Assembly (NCBI GenBank): GCA_963665705.1
Contig: OY762448.1
Location: 992,001 to 1,056,000 of the forward strand
DNA length: 64,000 bases
Direction of reading: 5' to 3'
Source: Saccharicrinis sp963665705
GTDB taxonomy: Bacteria > Bacteroidota > Bacteroidia > Bacteroidales > Marinilabiliaceae
Within the stretch, counting starts at the first letter, position 1. The number at the start of each line of letters is the position of its first letter. Shown piece after piece: positions 10,790-19,331 of this stretch. Made by a program: the position numbers and the translations under genes. The notes under the pieces are model-generated. The model was given only the letters and a program-made list of their open reading frames with translations. It had not been told where the DNA came from and made no database searches.

Positions 10790-11299
10790 ATGAAGCCGAT
10801 AAATAAAACTCAAAGAAATAAAGCATTTTTTATTTATTTTTTACTGTTTCTTATTACCAATGCATTTGTAGTGGGTATTGTTTACTTTAACTACAAAGTG
10901 CCGGGTGAGGAAAATCAATTTCTTCATCAAAAGATAGATTATCTATCGTTAAAAACTGAGGAGCAAAAAGATTTTCTTCAAAAAATGAATCGGGTGAAAT
11001 CCTTACTCGATACTATGGATACTCCGGGAGTTAGCCGAGAATATATTGAGCAGCTTATAAGTACTGAATTGGCATTTATGCGAACAAATTTTGCAGCAAA
11101 AGATTCAACTTATTTAAGTGGCATGTATAATAATGTAATTGTAACATGTCTTGAATTAAAGGTGGCTAAATCGCAGTTAATGGAACTGGAAGATGCCAAG
11201 TCGGATATTGATACTTATGTTGAAACAATTGATAAGCTTAATGATAAATTAAAGGAAGTGGAGCGGGATTTGGATATCTGTCGTCAATTGAATCGATAG
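10790..11299 (+). CDS. tssO: T6SS-iii membrane protein TssO
   Basis: The 169-aa single-pass inner-membrane protein has a basic N-terminus, a membrane helix at about 13-33 (FIYFLLFLITNAFVVGIVYF) and a long coiled-coil tail that would lie in the periplasm. This architecture and length match TssO, one of the proteins specific to subtype-iii systems, where it belongs to the trans-envelope complex. It follows tssK after 186 bases and is the last rightward gene of the block, converging on tssN. The identification rests on architecture, sequence feel and locus. Confidence 0.75.
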   Translation: MKPINKTQRNKAFFIYFLLFLITNAFVVGIVYFNYKVPGEENQFLHQKIDYLSLKTEEQKDFLQKMNRVKSLLDTMDTPGVSREYIEQLISTELAFMRTNFAAKDSTYLSGMYNNVIVTCLELKVAKSQLMELEDAKSDIDTYVETIDKLNDKLKEVERDLDICRQLNR

Positions 11300-11730
11300 G
11301 ATTTGTATTTGTAGAGTTGCTACAATCAAATAAGAATGGAGTAATAAAGTTTAAAGGTAAGTCTATAATAAAACTAGTGGTTTGTTATAGGCTTGCTGAA
11401 TAAATGATTGTAATATTTTAGAGGTATTTGCCTTTTTTGCAAATGCTTAAAAGTAGTTTGAAAAATAACTACGAAAATGATCTTTGACGTATTGAATCTA
11501 ACCCTTGTATGAGGATTTAAAAATCCAATCTTCATACATATAAGTTATACTGCATGTAGTATGGAACCTGCCAGAATAATCATCCTTTTGTATGAGAATC
11601 AAAGATTAGTGTTCGTTAAAATCTTCTTAATACTCGATTTGGGATACTACTTTATTTAAAAAGCGAATTGGAATTATACTTCCCTTTTGACCTGAGTCAA
11701 AAGGGAAATGTTGAGGTGGGAAGTAGATAA
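11300..11730. other. Convergent intergenic region, tssO/tssN
   Basis: These 431 AT-rich bases between convergent operons hold no plausible gene. The only clear element is the stem-loop at 11680-11707. Two fragments around 11500-11580 (CCTTGTATGAGGATT and CTTTTGTATGAGAATC) look alike but form no obvious structure. Confidence 0.6.
11680..11707. terminator. Perfect 12-bp stem-loop between convergent operons
   Basis: TTCCCTTTTGAC and GTCAAAAGGGAA form a perfect 12-bp stem around a CTGA loop. It has no long T run, but it sits 24 bases past the tssN stop on the minus strand and is the obvious end signal between the converging transcripts. Confidence 0.65.
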
Positions 11731-12597
11731 TTATAAAACTCTTTCACATACAATGCAGTGGTTTTCTTTGATTGAATTCCGAGCGATAGTTTGGTCTACA
11801 TTAACCATTTTCCATGAACCAATAAAACGTGGTTTACGATAAAATATCCATCCAAAATCATTAGAATCTTCTTGTGATTTATATTCAATGGTTGATTCTG
11901 GATGTTTTTGGTTGTAATCATTAAGAAAATGGTAAAAGAATTTTCCAAAATCCATATTTTCCGGAGCTTTAACCATGAATCGGGATGCTTTCTTTTCGTT
12001 AATGTGTTTGCTTACTTCAAGTTTTATAAAAGTAGGATTTTTTAGTTCTTCGAGTTTTGGTTGAACATAAACTGATTTTAAAGGATATTCCCATTTTTTA
12101 TAAATAGCAAGGGGAATTTTCATGGCACTTTCAAACAATTCCATGAATAACCAGGGAAGCATAAATGTAAAGGTGCCAGTTAAGAAAAAGTAGTGTAAAT
12201 CTTTTATGCCCCAATGTCCTGCAATTTGTATGAATACAATAGAGCCAACTAAAATTACAATGATTGAAAATAATAGTTGAGCCAGCCATTTGTTTTTATC
12301 TTCCCATGTAAATACTTTGTTTAAAGCTGATATATGGATGATTCCAAAAACGAGGGATAATACTTGCAAGGTAATGTAATTGGGCATAAATCGTTTTGAA
12401 ATAATATTTTCAAAACTGAATAATGAAAGAATTGCAAAAGCAAGTGCACTAACTAATAAATAAATAATAGTTTTTTTCTTGTCTTTAGTAATAAGCTTTT
12501 TTAATCCTTTTACAAAGGCTATAATAACAGCTCCAAATAAAAACATAATAATGCTGATGGTTTGGATATCACCATTTAATAAACTTTTAATAATCAT
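11731..12597 (-). CDS. tssN: T6SS-iii polytopic membrane protein TssN
   Basis: The 288-aa protein has five predicted membrane helices in its N-terminal 165 residues: about 14-31, 43-61, 74-92, 103-125 and 133-155. A cytosolic C-terminal domain with KLEVSKHINEKKASRFMVKAPENMDFGKFFYHFLNDYN and FGWIFYRKPRF follows. This is the architecture of TssN, a core component of the subtype-iii trans-envelope complex. It is the last gene of the leftward tssQ-tssG-tssN operon, starting 5 bases after the tssG stop. Confidence 0.82.
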   Translation of the reverse strand: MIIKSLLNGDIQTISIIMFLFGAVIIAFVKGLKKLITKDKKKTIIYLLVSALAFAILSLFSFENIISKRFMPNYITLQVLSLVFGIIHISALNKVFTWEDKNKWLAQLLFSIIVILVGSIVFIQIAGHWGIKDLHYFFLTGTFTFMLPWLFMELFESAMKIPLAIYKKWEYPLKSVYVQPKLEELKNPTFIKLEVSKHINEKKASRFMVKAPENMDFGKFFYHFLNDYNQKHPESTIEYKSQEDSNDFGWIFYRKPRFIGSWKMVNVDQTIARNSIKENHCIVCERVL

Positions 12598-12602
12598 AAG
12601 GC

Positions 12603-13523
12603 TTAGTTTTTTAAGATTTGTAATTTTGTTGAATGGCCTAAAATGCCAAATTCTTCTTTTGTTTGTTTGTAATTTGGTTTTACTTTAATGTTGTATTCCA
12701 GTTCTATAGGAAGTAGATATTCAAAATATAATGTGATGAATTTGTAATAGTAACCATCTTTAATGTAGTTAAGTAATTCTTCGTCAGAAATGTTATGAAT
12801 AATAAATTCAATATATGGTAGTTGGTCAGATGTATTTCCTACAATAAAGTTTTGACCAAGTATTAAACCTTGTTTACTTGAATTAGCAGGTATATCTATT
12901 TCCATCCAACTTCGTTTATGTGTAATTTCTTTTTGTAAATGATGAGATAATAGTTGGGTGATTCTGTTTATATTTCCTTTGATGTTTTTGGTGTAAGGAA
13001 GAATCTGAAGCATGAAAATAAATTGTTTGTCTTTTATCCATGAATCCATACCCCAAAATTGTTTAAAGAAAGAACGGAATTCGTGGCTGTTGTTGATGAG
13101 ATTTTTTTCTTTGTCTTCAATTTGAATTAAAAATTGAAAAATGTGGTTCTCAAACGGTTTAAAGAATAATCTGGCTTGAGCTTCTTCTTCTTTTTGTTTT
13201 TTGTGTGAGGCCAAAAGATTTTTAACAGATATTTTATTTTCATTTTCAACAATTTCAGGATGAAAAAGACCTTCAGGTAACATGTCGTATAATCCATTTC
13301 TTGAAATAGATAAATCTAGTACACCATTTTCATTATTAAAATCAGCGTTATACACATCTTTTCTGTATGAACGATTAAAGCTGCTGGTGTAGTTGCTTTG
13401 TACTGATGTTTTGTTTACGCCCAAATCGGTTAATAAACTGGCAACTACTTCAGCTTTTAAGTTAATTGGAAGTTTATTTACAATTTGTGTCAATTGTTCT
13501 GGTTTAGTGTTTGATTTACTCAT
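12603..13523 (-). CDS. tssG: T6SS baseplate protein TssG
   Basis: The 306-aa protein is the divergent Bacteroidota TssG, partner of TssF in the baseplate wedge. It contains the characteristic LSISRNGLYDMLPEGLFHP near residues 75-95, followed by a long helical region rich in Lys/Glu and the segment FFKPFENHIFQFLIQIE. A C-terminal domain with LGQNFIVGNTSDQLPYIEFIIHNIS follows. Its ATG overlaps the tssQ stop by one base. It is in a different operon from tssF, which is usual for this subtype. Confidence 0.82.
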   Translation of the reverse strand: MSKSNTKPEQLTQIVNKLPINLKAEVVASLLTDLGVNKTSVQSNYTSSFNRSYRKDVYNADFNNENGVLDLSISRNGLYDMLPEGLFHPEIVENENKISVKNLLASHKKQKEEEAQARLFFKPFENHIFQFLIQIEDKEKNLINNSHEFRSFFKQFWGMDSWIKDKQFIFMLQILPYTKNIKGNINRITQLLSHHLQKEITHKRSWMEIDIPANSSKQGLILGQNFIVGNTSDQLPYIEFIIHNISDEELLNYIKDGYYYKFITLYFEYLLPIELEYNIKVKPNYKQTKEEFGILGHSTKLQILKN

Positions 13524-14044
13524 TAGTTATAAAGTTTAGCGTTTGATAATATTTTAATATTGCTTATGGTGTCTTTAATTTCATAATATTTTAGCTCTCC
13601 GGTTAATGAGGCAGAAGTAAAATGTTTGTTTTTAAGATATATACCAATGGATTTTTCAGGATTGTCTTTTTCTTGAAAAAAAACCAGATCGCCCTCCCTT
13701 AAATAGTTGGTATTACGATATAGGTAAACTTTTTTGCTTTTTATAATTTCATCGTAGGTGTATGGTAGTGCTATATGATAGTGTTTGTAATATATATAAT
13801 TGATGAATAAAACAGAATGTGATATTGACTGAAAATTTAATGAATCTTTCATAGTATTCCAGCTTTCTAAGTTTTTATACAAGCGTAAATTATATATGCT
13901 GTCAGTGGGAACATTTAATAGATTAGAAAATTTTTCCTGAAGAGCACTTTGTTTGTTGTCGTCTATTACTTCAGTGTTATGGATCACCTTGGGACTACAG
14001 TTGTATAGTGTTAGTGTAGTAAACAAAAACAATAAATATTTCAT
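13523..14044 (-). CDS. tssQ: T6SS-iii lipoprotein TssQ with an NlpC/P60-like fold
   Basis: The 173-aa lipoprotein has a signal peptide and lipobox ending LTLYNC (Cys16), so it is expected in the outer membrane or periplasm. Size, lipobox and linkage to tssG and tssN match TssQ. Residues 70-145 follow the NlpC/P60 peptidase pattern: a helix where DCSGF would stand, then LREGDLVFF (115-123), then an IGIY strand (133-136). The catalytic Cys position is occupied by SHS (75-77) and the His of HVGIY by Ser132, so it looks like an inactive version used as a structural or peptidoglycan-binding part. The NlpC/P60 reading is an inference. It is first in the tssQ-tssG-tssN operon. Confidence 0.72.
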   Translation of the reverse strand: MKYLLFLFTTLTLYNCSPKVIHNTEVIDDNKQSALQEKFSNLLNVPTDSIYNLRLYKNLESWNTMKDSLNFQSISHSVLFINYIYYKHYHIALPYTYDEIIKSKKVYLYRNTNYLREGDLVFFQEKDNPEKSIGIYLKNKHFTSASLTGELKYYEIKDTISNIKILSNAKLYN

Positions 14045-14255
14045 CTTATTTTAATTCGTTTATAATAGTAATATGTTATATACAAAAGTATATAAAAATA
14101 TCGTATTAATCATTATTTGTGGCACTAATAAATGAGGTAAAAATAGATTTATAAATTACATAACAGTTACTGAGTTAATGTTTTATGGTTATTGTTGTGT
14201 TTTCTGTGTTTGAGTAGTGTGTGGAATAAAAAAGATAAAAAATATAGGTATTTAA

Positions 14256-14287
14256 TTGTAACATAATAATAAAATATACTATATTTG
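14256..14287 (+). promoter_or_regulatory. tssD (hcp) promoter
   Basis: TTG at 14256-14258 and TATATTTG at 14280-14287 are separated by 21 bases. This matches the Bacteroidota -33/-7 promoter (TTG, TAnnTTTG) and leaves an untranslated leader of about 45 bases before the tssD ATG. It is one of the best promoter matches in the window, fitting the high expression of Hcp. Confidence 0.7.
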
Positions 14288-14337
14288 TTTTCATACTTAT
14301 TTATATAAATTATATTAATTAATTAAATTTTTAAATT

Positions 14338-14724
14338 ATGTCATTTAAAGCAAAATTAAACGTAGGCGGAACTGAAATGAATGTTCTTTCATGTAGTTAT
14401 GATTTAACTCAGGAAGTTGATGCTACAGGTCGTCCTTCATCAGTAACTCGTGGTGGAAGAATTAAGTTATCAGTAGAAAGTACTGGTGGAACTGAACTGT
14501 TTGAGTGGATGTGTAATAACTTTGAAAGAAAAGATGGTACCATCACTTTTTATAAAAGAGATACAGATTCAAAACAAAAAGAGTTGGCTTTTACAGAAGG
14601 TTACCTTGTAAAGTACGAAGAAAAATTTAATTCTGTGGATAATATGCCTATGGCTGAAGCATTTGTAATTTCTGCTCGTGAGCTTAAAATGGGTAATGGT
14701 GAGCATGTTAACGAATGGGTGTAA
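14338..14724 (+). CDS. tssD: T6SS tube protein TssD (Hcp)
   Basis: The 128-aa protein is the Bacteroidota-type Hcp, which stacks as hexameric rings to form the inner tube. The family start MSFKAKLNVGGTEMNVL, the SCSYDLTQEVDATGRPSS loop, the middle FEWMCNNFERKDGTITFY and the C-terminal AEAFVISARELKM are all present. It is monocistronic, with its own promoter and a strong terminator at 14860, consistent with an abundant structural protein. The second Hcp at 15124 is a clear paralogue with a divergent loop. Confidence 0.93.
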   Translation: MSFKAKLNVGGTEMNVLSCSYDLTQEVDATGRPSSVTRGGRIKLSVESTGGTELFEWMCNNFERKDGTITFYKRDTDSKQKELAFTEGYLVKYEEKFNSVDNMPMAEAFVISARELKMGNGEHVNEWV

Positions 14725-15123
14725 TAAGTACTTTCTTATTACAATGAAGGACGACATTGCCCTGTCGCCCTTCGCTTAGCTTGTCAGGATGTCAGCAACA
14801 TTCTAACGGTGTAAAGTTAAAACTTTATTATTAGAATTTTACTATCCTGACAGCTTTTGCTGTCACAACTATTGTGGCAGCTTTTTTCTGTAGATTCATA
14901 TGTTGCTCTATGTTAATGCGTTTAGCATAGGTCTAATTATTAAAATGTTTCAGTGTACCTTTTAAGTAGTTTCAATTAACAGATGGGAGTTGGAATACGG
15001 TAGTGTGCATTAAATCATGGTTATGAGGTGGGAGATTGTTGTTTTTAGGCTTTCTTCTTATAACTTATATATATTATGGAATCTATTGTATATTAATCTT
15101 AACAAACTATTACCTGTATAACT
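14725..15123. other. Intergenic region between the two hcp genes
   Basis: The region holds several nested inverted repeats (GAAGG-x-CGAC/GTCG-x-CCTTC at about 14743-14770; GTCAGGAT/ATCCTGAC across 14783-14850) and a final intrinsic terminator. The rest is AT-rich leader for the second hcp. No gene was found. Confidence 0.6.
14860..14888 (+). terminator. tssD terminator
   Basis: CTGTCACAA (14860-14868) pairs with TTGTGGCAG (14872-14880) around a 3-base loop and is followed by CTTTTTT, a textbook intrinsic terminator. It sits inside a larger stack of inverted repeats from 14743. Confidence 0.85.
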
Positions 15124-15519
15124 ATGTCTTTTTTATCAACTTTAACTATTGACGATACTGAATATAAAGTATTAAAATGTCATTTTGGAATGAGTCAGTC
15201 TGTAGCAAAAAACGGAATGGCCATTCAAAATCCAACAGGAGGAGGGCTTATTAATATAGAAATAGAGTCAACCTCAAGTACTGATTTATTTGATTGGATG
15301 GTAAGTGCCAATAAAAAGAAAAATGGCAGCATCACTTTTTATCGAAGAGATGCTTTGTCGCGTTTAAAGCGTTTAGATTTTACAGATGCTTTATGTGTAC
15401 GCTATGATGAAGATTTTTGTCATGATGGTACAAACCCGATGATAACACGAGTTACAATATCAGCCAGAGAGATTGTTTTGGAAGATGTTACAATTTCAAA
15501 TAATTGGACGGTGGTTTGA
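15124..15519 (+). CDS. Second Hcp (TssD paralogue), likely effector-carrying tube ring
   Basis: The 131-aa paralogue of the Hcp at 14338 shares the fold signature: MSFLSTLTIDDTEYKVLKC, a SQSVAKNGMAIQNPTGGG loop, LFDWMVSANKKKNGSITFYRRD and MITRVTISAREI. It is diverged throughout. It is followed 93 bases later by a putative amidase and its partner. In T6SS biology, accessory Hcp proteins often carry small effectors inside the ring lumen, so this copy is probably dedicated to that cargo. That function is inferred from neighbourhood only. Confidence 0.85.
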   Translation: MSFLSTLTIDDTEYKVLKCHFGMSQSVAKNGMAIQNPTGGGLINIEIESTSSTDLFDWMVSANKKKNGSITFYRRDALSRLKRLDFTDALCVRYDEDFCHDGTNPMITRVTISAREIVLEDVTISNNWTVV

Positions 15520-15612
15520 TAATGCTATTTCAGAGGAAGATTTATTTTTTTCTGTTTATTGTTGAAAAATATATTTTGACGTTGTTTAACAATACTAAAT
15601 TTTGCAATTCAT

Positions 15613-16296
15613 ATGAATTTAGCAGATGCTGCTATTAAATTAGGGAGTGATACACTTGTAATGTCTTCATATTGGAATATGCAGACAGAAAAGCAAAGTT
15701 GGTTTTTTTCTCCTAATCCAGACTTGAAATCAGCAACAAAAAGACCATCTGTATTTACAAGTTGGGGCGATTGGGATAAAGCTTCCTCTAACCAAAAAAA
15801 AACGTTGGCAACCATGGCTGGTTTTAAACAAGATGCAACTAATGTGATACGAAGAGATGCTGATTTAATAAAACTGAAGTCGGCCTATTCGAAATGGAGA
15901 AGTGATTTGTTTAGTGTTTTTTGGGGAAAACAATATACCTGTAACATATTTGTTGGAGATGCTATTTTTTTAGCATACGGTAGAATGGTTAATGCTATTA
16001 ATGTCAATGGACATTATTATGATCCTAATCAAATAAGATCATGTATTGGGCCATTTAAAAAAAGATCAAAGATAGAAGATGTTAAATTAGGAGATATTGT
16101 AGTTATGCTTGATGGACATCATGTTGAAATTATTACAAAAATCCAAAATTATACGTTTGCTGATAAGGGATTTTGTTCTTGTGGTGCGGGTAGGGCTTAT
16201 GAAGACGAAATGGGTACTGAAAAATGTGATAGTAGTTTTACCCTAAGTGAAACAAGAGAGCTTGAAAATTACCAAAACACCTTTTATTATATTTAG
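15613..16296 (+). CDS. Putative T6SS peptidoglycan amidase effector (Cys/His)
   Basis: The 227-aa protein lacks a signal peptide, as expected of T6SS cargo. It has a papain-like/NlpC-P60 arrangement: a helix beginning with the likely nucleophile in YTCNIFVGDAIF (Cys110), then LGDIVVML (159-166) and the strand with the likely catalytic HHVEII (His169/170). This Cys-helix / GD-strand / His-strand order is that of small T6SS amidases that cut peptide stems of peptidoglycan. The C-terminal tail has four Cys (FCSCGAG and EKCDSS region). It lies directly after the second Hcp and 3 bases before a membrane protein that would be its immunity partner. The exact family is not recognised. Confidence 0.7.
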   Translation: MNLADAAIKLGSDTLVMSSYWNMQTEKQSWFFSPNPDLKSATKRPSVFTSWGDWDKASSNQKKTLATMAGFKQDATNVIRRDADLIKLKSAYSKWRSDLFSVFWGKQYTCNIFVGDAIFLAYGRMVNAINVNGHYYDPNQIRSCIGPFKKRSKIEDVKLGDIVVMLDGHHVEIITKIQNYTFADKGFCSCGAGRAYEDEMGTEKCDSSFTLSETRELENYQNTFYYI

Positions 16297-16299
16297 GTT

Positions 16300-16767
16300 A
16301 TGTTGAAAGATGCTAAAAATAGTATATATTTTGCTATAAGTTTTGCGGTTAATTTACTCATCATTATTGGTGTTGAATATTTGGCATGTGAGTTTATAAG
16401 CATGATTGATAGTATGTATTATATCAGCTATCCGAATTTAGACAGGAATACATATTTATTTAGTTTGTTTTTAGTTTCATGGGCTAGTCCATTGTGTATA
16501 TATATTATCCATGACTATCGCAAACATTTTAAAATTCTTTTAATCATCTTCTTATTCTTTTTATTAATTCATCAAATTATTTATGTTGTTTTTTTGTGGA
16601 GATGGCCTGAATCTATAATGGATTTAAGTTGGTGGCATAGCTTTTTATGGCCTTTAATGTATGTTTTACCTAAAGTCCTTTTAATATCGTTGGGTATATT
16701 TTATAATCAACTTTTTGTAGGGCGAAAAATCTTATTGAATCGGTATGGCGATAAACGTAGTTGCTGA
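16300..16767 (+). CDS. Putative immunity protein, four-helix membrane protein
   Basis: The 155-aa very hydrophobic protein has four predicted membrane helices at about 10-31, 48-67, 77-98 and 112-134, with short loops. No family was recognised. It starts 3 bases after the putative amidase gene with no room for a promoter, so the two are co-expressed. This is the usual layout of a T6SS effector-immunity pair. A membrane-embedded protein is unusual as protection against a periplasmic amidase, since such immunity proteins are usually soluble periplasmic or lipoproteins. Alternatives are an accessory role or a small flippase-like protein. Confidence 0.55.
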   Translation: MLKDAKNSIYFAISFAVNLLIIIGVEYLACEFISMIDSMYYISYPNLDRNTYLFSLFLVSWASPLCIYIIHDYRKHFKILLIIFLFFLLIHQIIYVVFLWRWPESIMDLSWWHSFLWPLMYVLPKVLLISLGIFYNQLFVGRKILLNRYGDKRSC

Positions 16768-16790
16768 TAAATTAAGTGTGGATATCTTTG
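16761..16790 (+). promoter_or_regulatory. Candidate promoter upstream of tssI
   Basis: TTG (16761-16763) and TATCTTTG (16783-16790) are 19 bases apart, an excellent match to the Bacteroidota promoter. It is 210 bases upstream of tssI, so the leader would be long. It overlaps the 3' end of the preceding gene by a few bases. Confidence 0.5.
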
Positions 16791-17000
16791 TTCATAAAAC
16801 AATGAGCTTATACCTAAGGAGCAATATGCCTCTTGTGTATACCTTTATAGGTTAAATAATTTATAAATATGTTTAGCATATAAAAGTAAAACAAATCAAC
16901 TTCAAATCTCTAACTTAAAAACATTAACCAAAGTCAGAGCATGTTACTTATGAGAAAATCATTTGTAGCTTCCAGCTTTCGACTTCAAACTTATTAAGCT

Positions 17001-18827
17001 ATGGCGTTACAAACCATTATTACTGTTGCTATCGATGGACAGGAATATCAGAATATTAATAATTTTTATTTATCCCAGTGTGTTTTAGGACATCATCATT
17101 TTTCTGTTGGCTTATTGTATAACCATTTTGAAGAGGATGGTTCAACCATCATTTCAAAAAGTCAGGATTTTATTGGTCAAACTGTAGATATTACTATTTG
17201 CAATTATGATGATAATACAACAATGAGTGAGGGTTTCTTTACAGGTGTAATAACCGAAACAGAAGCTGATAAATCGCAAGACAGCTTTTCGGGCGATTTT
17301 ATTACTATAAAAGGGTATAGTCCAACAATACTAATGGATAATGGACCTCATTGTAATACTTTCGAAAAAAAGACTTTAACAGATATTGTAGGAGCTGTTT
17401 CAGGCGATTATGGAGTGGCCATTAAAACTACACCATTAAATACAAATACGCTTGAATACACCGTTCAGTATAATCAAAGTAGTTACGAGTTTATAAAACA
17501 TCTGGCCATAAAATATGGTGAGTGGATGTATTACGATGGACAAGAAACCATTTTTGGAACCAATAGCGGTGATGAAATAACACTCAGTTATGGTGTTGAA
17601 TTAACCGATTTTAATTTGCGATTAATCACCCAACCTAAATTGGCCGAGTATGTAACCAACGATTATTATACTGATAAACCCAGTTCGCAAAAATTAGCTA
17701 ACGGAACAGCTTTACCTGATTACTATAGTTTTATGGCTGGTAAATCGGAAAAATTATACATACAACAACCATCATCATCTTATTTACAGCATAGTGCAGA
17801 TGGTAGTCAGGATGCCAATTTGCAAACAGCAGTAGGGTTGCAGGCTGAAGGGAAAGTGGCCAATATGGTTATGCTAACCGGAACATCGCGAAACTCAGGT
17901 GTAAAAATAGGATCAACAGTATCTATTGTTCATCAAACCGTAAGTCAGGAAGTAGAGTATGGTAAATATGTGGTGGTTAGTGTAAAGCATTTTGCAAGTG
18001 AGTCGGGCGATTATCAAAATAATTTTGAAGCCATACCCGAAGGTGCAATTAATCCTCCTTATACTAATATTCATGCACAAAATAACTGTTCAACTCAACG
18101 AGCAATTGTAATGGAAAATGCCGATCCTGAAACATTAGGATGCATCCGAGTTCAGTTTCCTTGGCAAACAAGCACTTACTCACCCTGGATACGCATTGCA
18201 CAGCCACATAGTGGAGCCAACAAAGGCTTTCATTTTATACCTGAAGTAGGCGAAGAAGTAATGGTGGGTTTTGAAGGCAATAATGTAGAAATGCCTTTTG
18301 TAATAGGTTCGTTGTATAACGGAACCTTAAAAGTAGATGAATTTACTACCGATACCAACGATGCTAAAGTAATCCGTACCCGCAGCGGACATACCATTGA
18401 GTTGAATGATAAGGACGGTGAGGAAAAAATAAACATCTACGATAACGAGGGCAGCATTATCACCTTCGATACTGCCAATAAATCGTTAATCATCAATTCT
18501 GCCGAAAATATTGATATCGCAGCCAAGAACATAAATATAAGTGCCGAAGAAAACATTGTTATGGGAGCCAAAGGAAATATTGATATAGCTGCGGAAGGTG
18601 ACCTGAATGAGCAGGCAAAAGGTAATGTAGCCATACAAAGTGATGGCGATACAACAGTGAATGCAGGTGGTGCAGCTACAGTTGCAGCTAAAACTGATGC
18701 GGTTATGAATGGACAGAATGTATCTGTTGAAGGGAAAATGAAAGCAGGATTAGTTGGTACGCAAACAACGGTTGAAGGAAAGATGACTGCAGTTCAGGGA
18801 GCAAGCGGTAAAGTGGAAGTAATGTAG
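17001..18827 (+). CDS. tssI: T6SS spike protein TssI (VgrG)
   Basis: The 608-aa VgrG-type spike protein caps the Hcp tube. The gp27-like part (about 1-380) includes the D-domain segment ISNYTEFIKHLAIKYGEWMYYDG-like (YEFIKHLAIKYGEWMYYDGQ). The gp5-like OB domain (about 390-470) contains RVQFPWQTSTYSPWIRIAQPHSG and FHFIPEVGEEVMVGFEGN, a conserved VgrG signature. The C-terminal needle (about 480-608) consists of repeated short strands such as NIDIAAKNINISAEENIVMGA. There is no toxin extension, so effectors must be delivered through the PAAR protein or as separate cargo. It leads the spike-effector operon. Confidence 0.93.
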   Translation: MALQTIITVAIDGQEYQNINNFYLSQCVLGHHHFSVGLLYNHFEEDGSTIISKSQDFIGQTVDITICNYDDNTTMSEGFFTGVITETEADKSQDSFSGDFITIKGYSPTILMDNGPHCNTFEKKTLTDIVGAVSGDYGVAIKTTPLNTNTLEYTVQYNQSSYEFIKHLAIKYGEWMYYDGQETIFGTNSGDEITLSYGVELTDFNLRLITQPKLAEYVTNDYYTDKPSSQKLANGTALPDYYSFMAGKSEKLYIQQPSSSYLQHSADGSQDANLQTAVGLQAEGKVANMVMLTGTSRNSGVKIGSTVSIVHQTVSQEVEYGKYVVVSVKHFASESGDYQNNFEAIPEGAINPPYTNIHAQNNCSTQRAIVMENADPETLGCIRVQFPWQTSTYSPWIRIAQPHSGANKGFHFIPEVGEEVMVGFEGNNVEMPFVIGSLYNGTLKVDEFTTDTNDAKVIRTRSGHTIELNDKDGEEKINIYDNEGSIITFDTANKSLIINSAENIDIAAKNINISAEENIVMGAKGNIDIAAEGDLNEQAKGNVAIQSDGDTTVNAGGAATVAAKTDAVMNGQNVSVEGKMKAGLVGTQTTVEGKMTAVQGASGKVEVM

Positions 18828-18893
18828 TGAAAAATCAGTAGTGTAAAGTTTATACTATTCGAAAGTATTAATAACCCTTAAAACTAGTATTTT

Positions 18894-19286
18894 ATGCCAG
18901 TTAAATTTAAAGTAATTGAAAAAGGACAACCTGGAGTAGCAGGTGGAGGAACAAAAAAGTTTTATGCCAGCACTTCGTCAAGTGGAGAATTAACTCTTGA
19001 AAAACTTACAAAACGAATTGAGAAAAATAGTACAGTTGGCGGAGCTGATATCAGAGCTGTATTGTATGCTATGGTTGAAATGATGCAAGAATCGTTAGAA
19101 GATGGACAAATTGTTCGTTTGGGCGATTTAGGCAGTATTCGTTTAAATGTAAAAAGTAAAGGAGAGGAGAAACAAGATGATGTTTCGTCATCTTCTATTA
19201 TTGGTGCCAAGGCCATATTTACGCCAAGTACCAAGCTAAAAGACATGCTTAAAACCTTAAAATATGAAAAGGTAGCAAGTAATTAA
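18894..19286 (+). CDS. HU/IHF-like DNA-binding domain protein
   Basis: The 130-aa protein belongs to the extended HU family found in Bacteroidota. It has an N-terminal extension (MPVKFKVIEKGQPGVAGGG), a helical part (LEKLTKRIEKNSTVGGADIRAVLYAMVEMMQESLEDG) and the arm strand GQIVRLGDLGSIRLNVKSKGE. It ends with an FTPSTKLKDMLKTLKYEKV tail. It sits between tssI and the PAAR gene, 66 bases after tssI and before nested hairpins. Its role is unknown: it could regulate the spike operon or simply be a passenger. It is not a classical 90-residue HU. Confidence 0.8.
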   Translation: MPVKFKVIEKGQPGVAGGGTKKFYASTSSSGELTLEKLTKRIEKNSTVGGADIRAVLYAMVEMMQESLEDGQIVRLGDLGSIRLNVKSKGEEKQDDVSSSSIIGAKAIFTPSTKLKDMLKTLKYEKVASN

Positions 19287-19294
19287 AAATGGCA

Positions 19295-19330
19295 GTAGCG
19301 TGTTGTTGAAAAAAACACGCTACATTTTTA
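19295..19330 (+). terminator. Terminator after the HU-like gene
   Basis: GTAGCGTGTT (19295-19304) pairs perfectly with AACACGCTAC (19314-19323), followed by ATTTTTAT. It would end transcripts from tssI and the HU-like gene unless read through. Confidence 0.7.
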
Positions 19331-19331
19331 T

